From Galaxea fascicularis (Eukaryota; Cnidaria; Anthozoa; Scleractinia; Euphylliidae): a stretch of 64,000 nt of DNA. Positions within the stretch are counted from its first letter, which is position 1. Each line of letters begins with the position of its first letter. Where the stretch lies: positions 34,455,319 through 34,519,318 of the forward strand of contig OX419335.1 of assembly GCA_948470475.1 (NCBI GenBank). The letters run 5' to 3'. The position numbers and the translations under genes were made by a program. The notes under the pieces were generated by a model. It was not told the origin of the DNA and did no database searches. It saw only the letters and a list, made by a program, of their open reading frames with translations. Positions 23,128 through 34,000 of this stretch are shown here, one piece after another.

Positions 23128-26100
23128 TCATTTCTCAGGGACACTGTCTCTGATCCACTCTAGATAGGCAGGGTTTCCTTCACCAAGCTGACGAAAAATA
23201 AAGCAAAAAAAAATCTGTGATGTGCAATCGATGGATGGAGTAGCATGAGTATCAGCCTGTCCTAAGGGGTAGTGAGTTGGGGAGAGGAGGAAAAAGTCTC
23301 CCTCTCCCTCCCCCTTCCCCACCCCCCTCCCCCTAAAAATGCTAAATAAAATCCTGGTACTCAGGCTACAAATGGGGGTGAGGGTAGGGATGAGCGTGAC
23401 ACTGGAAGCCAAATGAGTGATAACCAGCTGAACTTTCCTTCCCATTTTATAACATGTAAACATGTAAATTCATATCCAACTCCAATTTCCTTCCCAGTTA
23501 AATAAAAATTAATAAAACTAAAACCTTGCTAGTACTGATTTAGCAGCTGAGAGATGTAGGGTGGAGAAAGAAAGATTGATGAAATACCACAAATCTGGAG
23601 CAAAAACAAACTCAGTGTTTGACATGCGATTCAGCGATTCAGGAATCCCATTGAAAGGAGGATGTGCTCACTAGAATACATGTGCTTAACAACACTTTCA
23701 AATGGGAGTGCTTCTTAGAAAGAGAGCTCTAAATCAAATCAACACGGTATGCAGGAATGTTTATTGTTCTCCAAACCACAGGAAGAACCAAGGGGCTAGT
23801 TTCTAAAGAAACTGTGGTACTGTGTCGGTGGGGAAGTAATATACAACAATTTTGGTATTATCAACAGAGTTGATAAATGTAAATTGACCACCGTACAGGG
23901 ATTCTAAAAGCTGACGTTTCGAGCGCTAGCTCTTCGTCAGAGCGAATTGAGGAATTATGGGTTGTGTGTAGTTTTTATAGTGGAGTAGGAGCTACGCTAT
24001 TGGTGGTAACATGGCAACGTGAAAACAGGAAGAACCATTAACCACAAGTCATTGACATTATAGGCTGAGGTTTAACCAGCCTGTATCTGATTGGTTTCTT
24101 TTGCAACACTATAGACATTCTTGACACTGATAGCCTCATCATCATTATATTTCCAGGTCTCATTGTTCAGGGCTGGTGAAAGAGGTTTTAGTTTGTAATG
24201 GCACTTCAAATTAAGGAATAAAGAAGTCTAAAAATATCCTCAGCCACAAATGGGGCAAACATTACATACATGTATCAACAGAAATACAACAACAACAGCC
24301 AAAAGAGTAAAATCCACATAGACGTTCACATCGCTGCTTTCAAAACTCTGTCAAAGCTCTTTCTCTACTCTTAAATTCCCCCACCCCTCCTCTGAGGGGT
24401 GTTGACTTCAAAATACCCCCTGGCCCCACTCTCCATAGTATCAATTAGATATTATGGAAACAAACTAGAGTCAGTACGAGTAAAGTACAAAATCTTAGTT
24501 AAATGATGTAATTCAACCATTCCATGTTGTTTTCTTTGCAGTAAAATAGGTAGATTATTAATCTAGACCTGTTTCATCTTTAATTTCAAACACGTTATAT
24601 GATCTGATGCAACAAATTAATTAAATACATGTACCTTTACACTAATAACTTCAGGGACTTCATAAGGATGTGTTGTTCTGTAAGCCAAAAAACAAATGAA
24701 AAACAAAAACAAAAACAAAAAGGAACAGACAGTAAAAAGTACATTAGTAACAATAAATATTAAAAAAAATATAACATTCCACAAGTGTGCCTTAGAAATT
24801 TGAGAAAATAGCTGGTAGGAGCAAGTGGCCTGTAAGTACCATGTTCTAATGAACATAAGTCAATAATTGTTTTAAATAAAACATTACTTTGTTTTAAATA
24901 TTAAAAACAACCAAGAAATCTTGCTGGATTTAGCTGATTTTATGTTGCATTTAAATTACCAGAAAATAATGCGATGCCAGGGAACTCTTGGGCACAGTAT
25001 ACTGGCTGATGTTACAAGACCACCAATCTAATCAAAACTACAAAACTCCATTTGATCCAATAATTCAGTTGTTCTCTAGTTAATATAATATAGTTCCAAG
25101 ACAAACTTTCAGGAATGTGCTTATCGTCCTTGTGCTTAGTTTTAGCTTGGTCTGACCTGTTAAGTAAAAGGAGAAACTTACTTGACGAATTCAGTGAGGT
25201 CCTCAACTCTGCTTGTTCTTGTTTTAATCATCTGAATAAACAAAAACAAAAGTACCTAAGCAGGCTTTTAGTTTCATTAGTCTAGACATCACACCATGTT
25301 TGTGGAAAACTGTGAAATGCCTGTTAAGGCAAGTTAAGTGTAAATTATGACCTTTTTCACTGTTGCAGAGTCCACTGGTTACAAAACAAACAATTTAATT
25401 TGTAGAAAGGAAAATGTGACCTGTATTTTTTCCAGTAGAAGCATCAGCATGATTTGACTCCTGGGTTTATTAACAATGTTTAAAGATTTTAACGATACAT
25501 GCCATAGGTTGGTCACAAACTATCATCCTACCAGTAAAACTTCAGCATCTTCTTCCACTTTGCCTTCCCAAGAGTAACTAAATAATTAGATGAAAACAGA
25601 TTTTTACTGAAGACCTACATAAAACAGACATGGTTTGATGCTACTCTGGTTTGAAGTTTGATGAATGTAACTTAAAAAGTTACAATTCACGACCCGTTAA
25701 GTTACATTCATCAAACTTCAAACCAGAGTAGCATCAAACCATGTCTGATTGTCCACCTGGTTGCAGTGTGAACTTGAACATACCTACATAAAACTTTAGA
25801 AATAAGGAAAACTTTGCCAAAAACCCAAAATCTATCATTTCTTACCCTAACAGACAGGGGACGGGATTGGACAGGATGGGGGGGGGAAGGGGGAGGGGAC
25901 TCCATTTTCCACCCAAAATCACACTCCTTCTCCACCTGCTTTGTTTATGCCGCTGTGTAACATATGCAAGTTAGATGAAATTGTTTTTGGTTCACAATTA
26001 GTATTAATTAATGGGAACTGGAAAGACCTTCAGTTGTGATTAATATGTATGAGTGATCTTCAAACTTCTTGAAATTGCATGAATCCTTAAGCAGGTGTAA

Positions 26101-27296
26101 ATTGAGCACTTTTAAAATCACAAGAACATCTTTTCATCAGTGGCTGCACTCAAGGCCACATTATTTTTTGTTTAACTATAATACTCTTAACAAAACGACA
26201 AGTTGTATGAAGTTTTTTTGGGGGCATATTAATAGAATTATGCAAAACGAAATTTTCAGAAACAACACGACACTTTTTAAAAACATGTTTCGACAGAAAC
26301 TTCTGTCATCTTCAGTTTAAATCAGTACAAAGTACAGAGTTGAATATATGGTGTTATACTGTTTTTAATTTTTGGCTAGAACCCAGGGTCATCATGTAAT
26401 GAACTTAAGGCAAACAAGGATGCACTGGGTAATTCCCATTTGAGTTTTGGTGTATTTTATAGAAGTTGGACTTACACCGATGTAATTCTTGGAATGATGT
26501 TCACACATGCAGCAATCTTCTTTTCCACCAGCCCTCTATCATAAATGGATGCACGATTAAAAATACTGTATTTAGTTGTGGTCCCGCATGTTAGAAAATA
26601 ATAATTATTGTTTTCCACTGGAGGAACTGCAGAATACAGGCGCAGATCCAGGATTTTGAAATGGGGGGTGAATTTTTGTAATAATGTAATAGAACCAAAG
26701 CCTGGTTGAGGTGTTTGAGGTCTGTGCATCAGCATGATTGACAAATTGTCGGAAAAAGGGGGGGGGTTGGAGGGGTGAAAATTCACCCATTTCACCTCCC
26801 CTGGATCCGCGCCTGGAATACCGAGCCACTTCTGACCACTATTGTCTTTTTGTAACGGCATCGTTTCAAGAACGAGACAGATGACAACATGCAAATACAG
26901 GTCTAAGTGGTGGGGTATTTTATTCTGCAGTTTAGCCCCAATAAACAAACAAAACCAATCAAAGGAAGATTGTATTCGAGTCATAAGAAAAACATTTTGC
27001 AATATATTATGAAAAAAAAAATTACTTGAATCGAAATCTCTGAGAATTTAGTTATAAAGGTTGCTCATTCATGATCATGAATGGCCCTCAAATACATCAC
27101 TCGATAGAATCGAATGTAAATCGAACCTTGCAATTTTCTTAGCGACATCTGTATCTGGACAGGTCACAAATGCAGATGAATATTCTCCATCTGAGAAGCT
27201 GGCAGCCATGAGAAAGCGTTTTGGAAATGACCTCCAATAACCCGCAAGAGAAGCGACGAACAATCCTCGTAAAAGAAGCATTCGATGGAAAAACAA
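23128..27296 (-). CDS. CUTA: CUTA (CutA1 divalent-cation tolerance protein homologue), six exons
   Basis: Exons (minus): 27296-27127, 26535-26476, 25577-25532, 25231-25182, 24677-24635, 23187-23128; 429 nt, 142 aa, all phases agreeing. The protein reads SSAFVTCPDTDVAKKIAR, GLVEKKIAACVNIIPRITSV, YSWEGKVEEDAEVLL, MIKTRTSRVEDLTEFVK, THPYEVPEVISVK and LGEGNPAYLEWIRDSV. These are the CutA signatures ACVN-IP, Y-WEGK, IKT, HPYEVPE and YL-W in order. CutA forms a very stable trimer; bacterial forms bind copper, and the animal form has been linked to acetylcholinesterase anchoring, with its main role unclear. The first exon adds MFFHRMLLLRGLFVASLAGY, an Arg-containing hydrophobic leader without acidic residues (signal or mitochondrial type). 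Met at 27209 is an alternative start lacking it. Neighbour: CCNB1IP1 diverges 789 bp away. Confidence 0.92.
23230..23345. other. CUTA last intron: purine-rich tract and interspersed repeats
   Basis: The 1.4-kb intron 23188-24634 includes a GGGAGAGGAGG / CCCTCCCCC-rich stretch at 23278-23332 and a Penelope-like relic at 23843-24050. The rest shows no feature. Confidence 0.5.
23843..24050 (-). mobile_element. Penelope-like element terminal repeat with near-intact hammerhead core
   Basis: Minus-strand reading gives CTGACGAAGAGCTAGCGCTC then GAAACGTCAGC. This fits the Penelope hammerhead layout (CUGAUGA, short stem, GAAA, cleavage-side GUC), except U to C in the first core (CTGACGA). TTGATAAATGTAAATTGACC adjoins, as in the copies near 9650 and 10440. 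It lies inside the CUTA last intron, in the transcribed orientation. Confidence 0.6.
25625..25749. repeat. Near-perfect 50-bp inverted repeat in CUTA intron 2
   Basis: CAGACATGGTTTGATGCTAC at 25625 continues for about 50 bases to GAATGTAACTTAA, and its inverse runs 25697-25749 with about 20 bp between. I see no mismatch in the arms. The transcript could form a long hairpin 48 bp upstream of exon 3 in genomic coordinates (exon 3 is 25532-25577). Confidence 0.8.
26637..26815. mobile_element. MITE with CAGGCGCGGATCCAGG ends
   Basis: Left end CAGGCGCAGATCCAGG at 26637 and right end CCTGGATCCGCGCCTG at 26800-26815 are inverted, with one mismatch. GAATA flanks both sides. G-rich and AATTCACCC inner sequence is also inverted. 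The ends resemble common hAT-type MITEs. It sits in the first CUTA intron. Confidence 0.65.
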
Positions 27297-28085
27297 AGGC
27301 CCGTTCTTTTTCAGCAGCGGAAAACTGTTGAAGGTCGAGAGAGAATGGATATAGTTTCATATGAGCATGCGTCATTTGCCCCGCCAAATCCAATTATTGA
27401 TCCGGCATTAACCTGTCTTCTCTGACAAAAACCTAACGTTTTTAGAGAGGTATTTTTCAAGAACTAACTACGGTAAGAATTATTTACAAGATGTTCTAAA
27501 TTCTAGAATGCTTTGTCGTTTCTTCAAAGTAGCGTTTATCCTATAAAGTGGAAGAAAGAAACGAAACTTGCAGACTACTGAGTGACGCGTTCACAATAAT
27601 TTTTGTTACTCATAACGAAATAGTTTAGTGGTACGTACGACTTAAGCTCGATATTCTTGCTTTTAGGTAGTTGAAATTTATAATTCTCTTCTGGTATTCG
27701 ATTATTAGTTTAAGAATCCTCTCACTGGCAGAAGAGGGTTTTCGATTGTCCTGAGGATACAAGTTCAGAGCAATCGTTTATTACTCACAGTTTAACATGT
27801 CTTGAAGGTCACCTAAAGGCAAACTAAGTTTGAGTTTAAAAGTACGGCACAGCTCTGAACTTTTACAATAACCTTCTGTTCATTTATGTACGATATTAGG
27901 CAAAGATATCTCAAACGTTTTCTATAGTCTTTTTGCCATCCAAAACAGCTAAGCTAAAAGGCTTTATCTCTCAGAATTAAGTTCTAAGTCGTATATATTT
28001 TCTTTTTATTAACATTCCACAGGTGTTCAGATCTTAAACTGAGTTTAAACTTTGCAGTCAGCAAAAAAAAAAAGAAAAAAGAAAA
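27297..28085. promoter_or_regulatory. Shared intergenic region between CUTA and CCNB1IP1
   Basis: 789 bp separate two divergent start codons. This is inferred to hold both promoters and 5' UTRs. I see no convincing TATA box at a fixed distance. TTTCTTTTTATTAACATTCC and a CAG at 28060 could belong to a 5' UTR intron acceptor, but this is not firm. Transcription start sites cannot be placed from sequence alone. Confidence 0.5.
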
Positions 28086-31000
28086 ATGGACAATGAACTC
28101 CTCTGCAACTTTAGAAAGTGTAGGAAAAGGCTAAACACAAATGCTTGGGTAAGGGCAATCAGAAGCTGTTCTCCATACTCATGAAATCTTAACTTGTTGT
28201 TTCTTTGTTGCATGAATTGGATTTATTTGAACAAAGGCGCTCCTTTTCTCTATCCTCTACAGGTTACTTCGTGTTCTCGTATCCTTTTCATATGCATTTT
28301 TTTTTTACTTGACTGACTCAGAAAATGTTTTGTTTTTAATGTATGCATGCACATCTCTGCCTGAAGATTACCATATCACCCCATACACATTTAAGTTCTT
28401 TTGACCTCTGCTTCAGTTTATCATCATCACCTCCACCTCGCCACCATCACCAGTAATATCATCATCGTCATAGTTGGCAATGTCAATTTAAAAAAAAAAC
28501 AGCAACATAACGGCCATGTTGATATATTTTTACTGCCTTTACAACAGCTAAATTTCAATTATTACAGTTTAGTAAGCATCCTTGATATTGTGAAAAGATA
28601 TATTTTGTGATGAAGATGGCACAAGAGAGTTCAACAAGAGCCTTGTGTGCCCTGCCTGTAAGTAATAGTATAATATTCTGCCCTGGGTATTGTTATTTAT
28701 GACATGTAAATAAGGTATGGGAAATCGCTCTGGCTTTCCCCAAGCCCTGCGCTGACTTTTGCAACAGTCAGACCAAGCATACACCCAGTACAAAAATATT
28801 GTTGTTAGCTCTGAAAGACATCTGCTATATTAGAGCAAGTAGAAAACAACTTAACTACCAACCATGCCACATTTATTCTTTGTCAAGGAAAAGTTATTAA
28901 GATCTAACTCCATCTTTTAGCCTCTCTTCCAATCCTTATCCAAAACACCGGAAACAAAATTTAATTATACTGCTACAGGGAACTTACTTCCGGCCCAAGC
29001 CATTAAATAAATCAGATACTTAAGAAAGAGAACTTGATTTAAGTACTAGAATACTGGAAAGAACCCCTCCAGATTATTAAGACGCATGTAGGTTTTACCA
29101 ATGTCATAATCCAAATCTGCCAGTTTGGCTGCAGCTCCTGCTGGACTTACAACCTGTTTTAGCTTTTAATGTAGAGCTGTCCTGCCATTTTTCCAGCCAA
29201 CATGATCCATAATCTCATGCCAGGAGACCCTAGGAAGAGCTAACGAAATCGCCTCTCCGCTTCGAAAGCCATGAAGAGTATAACTATCACTGGTTAATCT
29301 ACCACGAACAGGTTCTGCATTTGTATTCTCATTCAATCTAGCCTGGGCTGCCTGTGGCTCTAAAGCCTTAAAAGAAATTTTTCCCTCTTTCGTTACAGAA
29401 CGAAAGAGATACCCTGGCTGTAATTCTATTCTGAGGAGCCTACAAATATTCAAATCCAGACCTTTAACAGGGCATATAACTGCATTCTCACCCCTTCTAA
29501 AAGCAAAACTGCGACATTAACATCGCCTGATTTTAAGGATTTAGTCCCAATATGGTTGAACAAAAATCCTGAATTGTCTGGAAAACGCAGGATATCAACC
29601 GCTTTCAAGCCTAACAAATCGGCAGCCCGATCAGCTGCAAAAAACAGGGACTTGAAGACGGCTTGATCCCTCGCGAGGATATAAATCTTAGATGGCTCGC
29701 TACTTGGACACTCTCGAATGCACTAAGGCCTCTATTTTCCGACGAGGAACAATGAATGCTTGCTTTAGAAAATCGACTGTTAACCCCAAGTCCTCCACAC
29801 TGGTGGACGGATATGATACAGCACAGATTTAGTAATGCCGATACTGTATCCAAGATCAACTAGGAGCGACAGAACACAATAGATAGCTAGTACAGTTGTA
29901 CTGAATCTGTATTCCTGGCCTTTGCTCTGGCAAAACCGACCAGGGTCCCTGACATGTGAGAAGTTCCCCATTCAGCCGGTCAACAGTATACAAAGAGCAT
30001 GGTATCCCACAAGCGCGAAGATAGCCCGATGCTACCAGGCCACTGGTATGGTATATATACGGGGAAATTTTCCATCCAGAAGGTAATGTAGCACAAACAA
30101 ACCAGAATCCATTCTACTGGAAGCCAACATAAGTCTGGTGAGATCGTGATAGGGAAAACGTGATCGTAGCCAGATTTGCCATTACATTTGGTCATATATG
30201 ATCCTCGATAAACATGCCGGGGAACATCAGCAAGTCTATTAAATGAGAAAGGTACGTCGGTCATCCATAAATTTAAAAACCTACCGTCTAAACAGAGCCT
30301 AGGTTTGGTTGGCTCTACGGTCAATGGGAGAACTAGATAGGGCGGAGAGTCATCACCGACTCTTCCCCATACCCTGAGCGCACCGGTCGTTTAGGGTTTC
30401 AAAATCTCCTTAGAAACAAAATCCGAAAACGCTTTACAAGAGACGTGGTTACTAAACTGCTTAGACGGCGGGAAATTTGAGCAATAGTGTTGACCTTTAA
30501 AAGAGCCTTAGAAACAAAATCTCCTTAGATCTTCAAAATCTCCTTAGAAACAAAATCCGAAAACGCTTTACAAGAGACGTGGTTACTAAACTGCTTAGAC
30601 GGCGGGAAATTTGAGCAATAGTGTTGACCTTTAAAAGAGCCTTTGAAATGTCGAGTAAATTTTGAAATTTCAATCTTGTTTCGAACCCAGTCCCCGATTG
30701 TATGCTTCTGGGGTGGTCTACCAATATCCTATCCCAAGCGTGTGGAGCCCACCCGCAACAAACTGGTCCGGATCTCTAAGGCGAATGTTTGCAGGTCGGG
30801 TTTCCCTTCGGAGTATAGGACATCTTTCCAACTGCTAGTGAGTCGCATTTCCCCCTGAATGGGAATCCCATTAATATCAACCCAGTTTTTTACAGGTTCT
30901 AGGATGGAAAGTTGCGTAGCGAACAAATTATAATTATTTCCCTGGAACTGAACGACTCTTTTTTCTTTCTTGCAAGGCCGTACATAAGAACAGAAAAACA

Positions 31001-34000
31001 TTGAAAGCCAGTTAGCTTTTTTGTACAAAACCGAGAAAACTGTCGTTGAAGAAAAAATAGGATTCCCAATCAGGAGGGAGCAACTTCACAACCCCTGGAT
31101 CAGAAGGTCTACTGGTCACTGAGAAAAACGGCAAACCAATAGGAATCACTCACCCTCAATTGGAAATTAAAGTATAAAAAGAAACAAACAGAGCAAATTG
31201 AAACCCAAAAAGATGGTTTACTTGTGAAATGCGGCACGAATTCTTCTATAGAAGCCATGACACAGACTTCAATAAAAGAAAACAAGGACATCTATGCCGG
31301 CAACGTCTCTTCATTCCAAATTGACAAGTCTCCAACTGAATATCAACAATTATTCACCTTCGTCTAGGGCAGACCCCTGCCAAACTGACCGCCACGAGTT
31401 CCCCTTCTGAAGGAAGGATTTGGGCGACGAGAAGGGGGGTTCCACTCGTAACGCCTCCTAAATGGACAGGTTGCTTATAAATGGCCATAGCCACCACAGC
31501 CATAACAGCGACGCCCACTAACGCTCCGGTTCGGCCTTAAATTCGGCATCGCCTTTTCAGCATTAGACATAAACTTCATAACTTTCTCATCATCCTTCAC
31601 TGTTTCCAAGGAGAACCTCCAGCTATTGTTTGAAGTCATCATCCGGGATGGCAGCTTTCTGAGACATTGCTTGAAGTACAGAACCATACAAACCCGCTTT
31701 CGCGTGGTTCCTTTCCTTGGAGATCAGCTTTAACGACAGTAAAACTATCTATAATCTGGCCCTCACTGAAGTTTGGAGACTTCAACAGCACTCGCACGTT
31801 CTGTAATAATGTTTCGACCGTAGCCTGCTGGGCTTCTTCCAGTTTTTTTTTAAGCCTGTCCAGTGTAGCAACCCAGTCACCGTATGGCCAAGAGAGAAAT
31901 CACCGTGTAAAATGGACATAGCACACGAGGAGGTTGTATGCATTTTAATCTCTAATTCCCACTATTATTCAATTTCATCTTGGCCAACAGCCACCAAGAA
32001 CCAACAATTCCACACTGCGAGACCGGTATATTTCTACAGATCCATTTATTTCTCATTCATTTGAATTTTATTTATTTATGTATCTATTTACTTATTCATT
32101 TACTTTTTGGCAACACAAGGCTCATTCCACGAACTGCAGCCGCAAAGGCCTATCACGCTTTTTTTTTTTTTTTTTGTCTTTTATCAAAGAAGATGAAAAT
32201 GTTGCAAAAACCTCGCCTGCCTTGCCACACCGGTCTATTTCTCACACTGTCCTCCCTCTCACTGTTTTGTTTTGTTTTGTTTTTTTCGTTCGTTTGTTTG
32301 TTTGTTTGTTTTTTTCGGCCAGGGAAGATGAAAATGTTGCATACGCCACTTGCCACACAGGCCTAATCGCCACACAGGTCTTATCACCACCCAAGACTAA
32401 TGCCACTAGGACTACTGCCTTGCCACAGAGGTCTATTTCTCACACAGTCCTGTCTCACTCTTTAAATGTTTTTTATTCTCGGCCAGGGAAGATGAAAATG
32501 TTGCATACGCCACTTGCCACACAGGCCTAATCGCCACACAGGTCTTATCACCACCCAGGACTTATGCCACTAGGACTACTGCCTTGCCACAGAGGTCTAT
32601 TTCTCACACAGTCCTCTGTCTCACTCTTTAAATGTTTTTTTATTCTCGGCCAGGGAAGATGAAAATGTCGCATACGCCACTTACCACAGGCCTAATCGCC
32701 ACACAGGTCTTATCACCACCCAGGACTATTTTCACAGGTCTATTTTGTCACAAGTTTATTCGTCATATTGGACCATTGTATGCATTGTTACCACACAGGA
32801 CTATTTAATTCAAAGATACCAAGGATAAAATATGCACGCCTCATCTGCGTCAAAAGACTCTCTTCCACACAGGATTATTGCATGCTTTAAGGCCACACAG
32901 GACTTTACAAAGCGCTAACGAACCACAAAGGTGAGAACAAACCCGAGCGTAACAGAAACTACTACCGCCATGAGCACCGAGGCGAAATGAACTGTGACGA
33001 CCAAAATAAAGTAAACACCGATAAGAAAACCACGAAAGAAAAGGAACACGTGTACTCAACCAACTAAAAAACAGGCTAGGGATTAAAACATTCGGAACAG
33101 TTACCTCAGGTGGTGCGTTCTGGGCAACGTTGTCGGCGGCCGCGGGAGGCCGGTTTTCTACCTGAGCTACTGGAGCTGCAAAGACAGGCTCCGGAGCTGG
33201 AACTGCTGGAGCTAGAGCGACATCAATAACACCTTGAACCTGGTTTTGCAGCGGAGCAGCAGGCACTTGCTCAGCCATAAAGCGAGGAAAAAATGGGTTT
33301 TTGGAGCGCCGGTTAAGTCGCTAGATCTGATCTAAACGGCGGCCTAGAGTAGAGTGCAAGGGGCGGGCCCAACACGGACCTTTGTATTTATAATTTACCA
33401 GTCCCCAGGGCATATTATAAACATATGCAAATGACTTAGCATAGTATATACTGGCAATCGCATACTTTTACATGTCCTTTATTACAATTCCTGATGACTG
33501 ATTTTTGTTTTCTTTTTTGTGTGTTTGCAGGTGAAACAAACCTTTCCGCCAAATTTGACGTCATTCGCGTTGATCTGCAAGTATCAGAGCAATTCAAATC
33601 AGTAAGCCAAGGCGCCCTTTTTCTAGTAACTATTAAATCAGTTGTAGTTTTGTTAATTCCTAATGTTCAATAATTTTGTTCGCATCGGTAGATGGTGTTA
33701 GCTGGACAGAAGCCAGAGGTGATTATGGAGATTTGTTCCCGTGCTCTGGCATTCTGGACATATCAAGTAAGCACTTAACATCTTTGGAGTTTCTACTACC
33801 TTAGACGAAATTTAATCGCATTAGACTTACACTTCTTTAGAGAATCGTTTTAAAGCTGCCATCAGCAGTGTAAGCGCTATTAAAAATATAAACAGGGAGG
33901 CCCAGAGAGACATGAAACAGCTATTGACTTCAAGGCTGTTAAAAAGCAATATTATTGACCTCCTGTGAAATATGGTTGTTCCTGAGTTAGTGGTTTAACT

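Larger units (their letters stand above)
29040..33280 (-). mobile_element. DIRS-like tyrosine-recombinase retrotransposon, decayed
   Basis: Read on the minus strand, from right to left: an Ala/Pro-rich ORF start (MAEQVPAAPLQNQVQG at 33278), an intron-like stretch of tandem repeats, a gag-like block (RLKKKLEEAQQ) with a zinc knuckle CYGCGGYGHL-x-ATC near 31475 (stop codon inside), then RT (KPRLCLDGRFLNLWMTDVPF, KCNGKSGYDHVF at 30324-30100). Next is an RNase-H-like region in broken frames near 29611-29971, and finally a recombinase end with YTLHGFRSGEAISLALPRVS and WHEIMDHVGWKNGRTALH (29453-29166), continuing past a stop to about 29040. RT plus tyrosine recombinase is the DIRS order. It lies antisense inside CCNB1IP1 intron 3. 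Exact ends were not found. Confidence 0.8.

Noticed and set aside
32078..32530. 150-codon plus frame and overlapping frames
   Set aside because: They run across poly-T, GTTT and the 165-bp minisatellite, so they are repeat artefacts.
32850..33278. An independent host gene starting MAEQVPAAPLQ
   Set aside because: It lies at the gag side of the DIRS-like element, on the same strand, with a donor-like GTAACT; it fits the element's first ORF better, though a host exon is not fully excluded.
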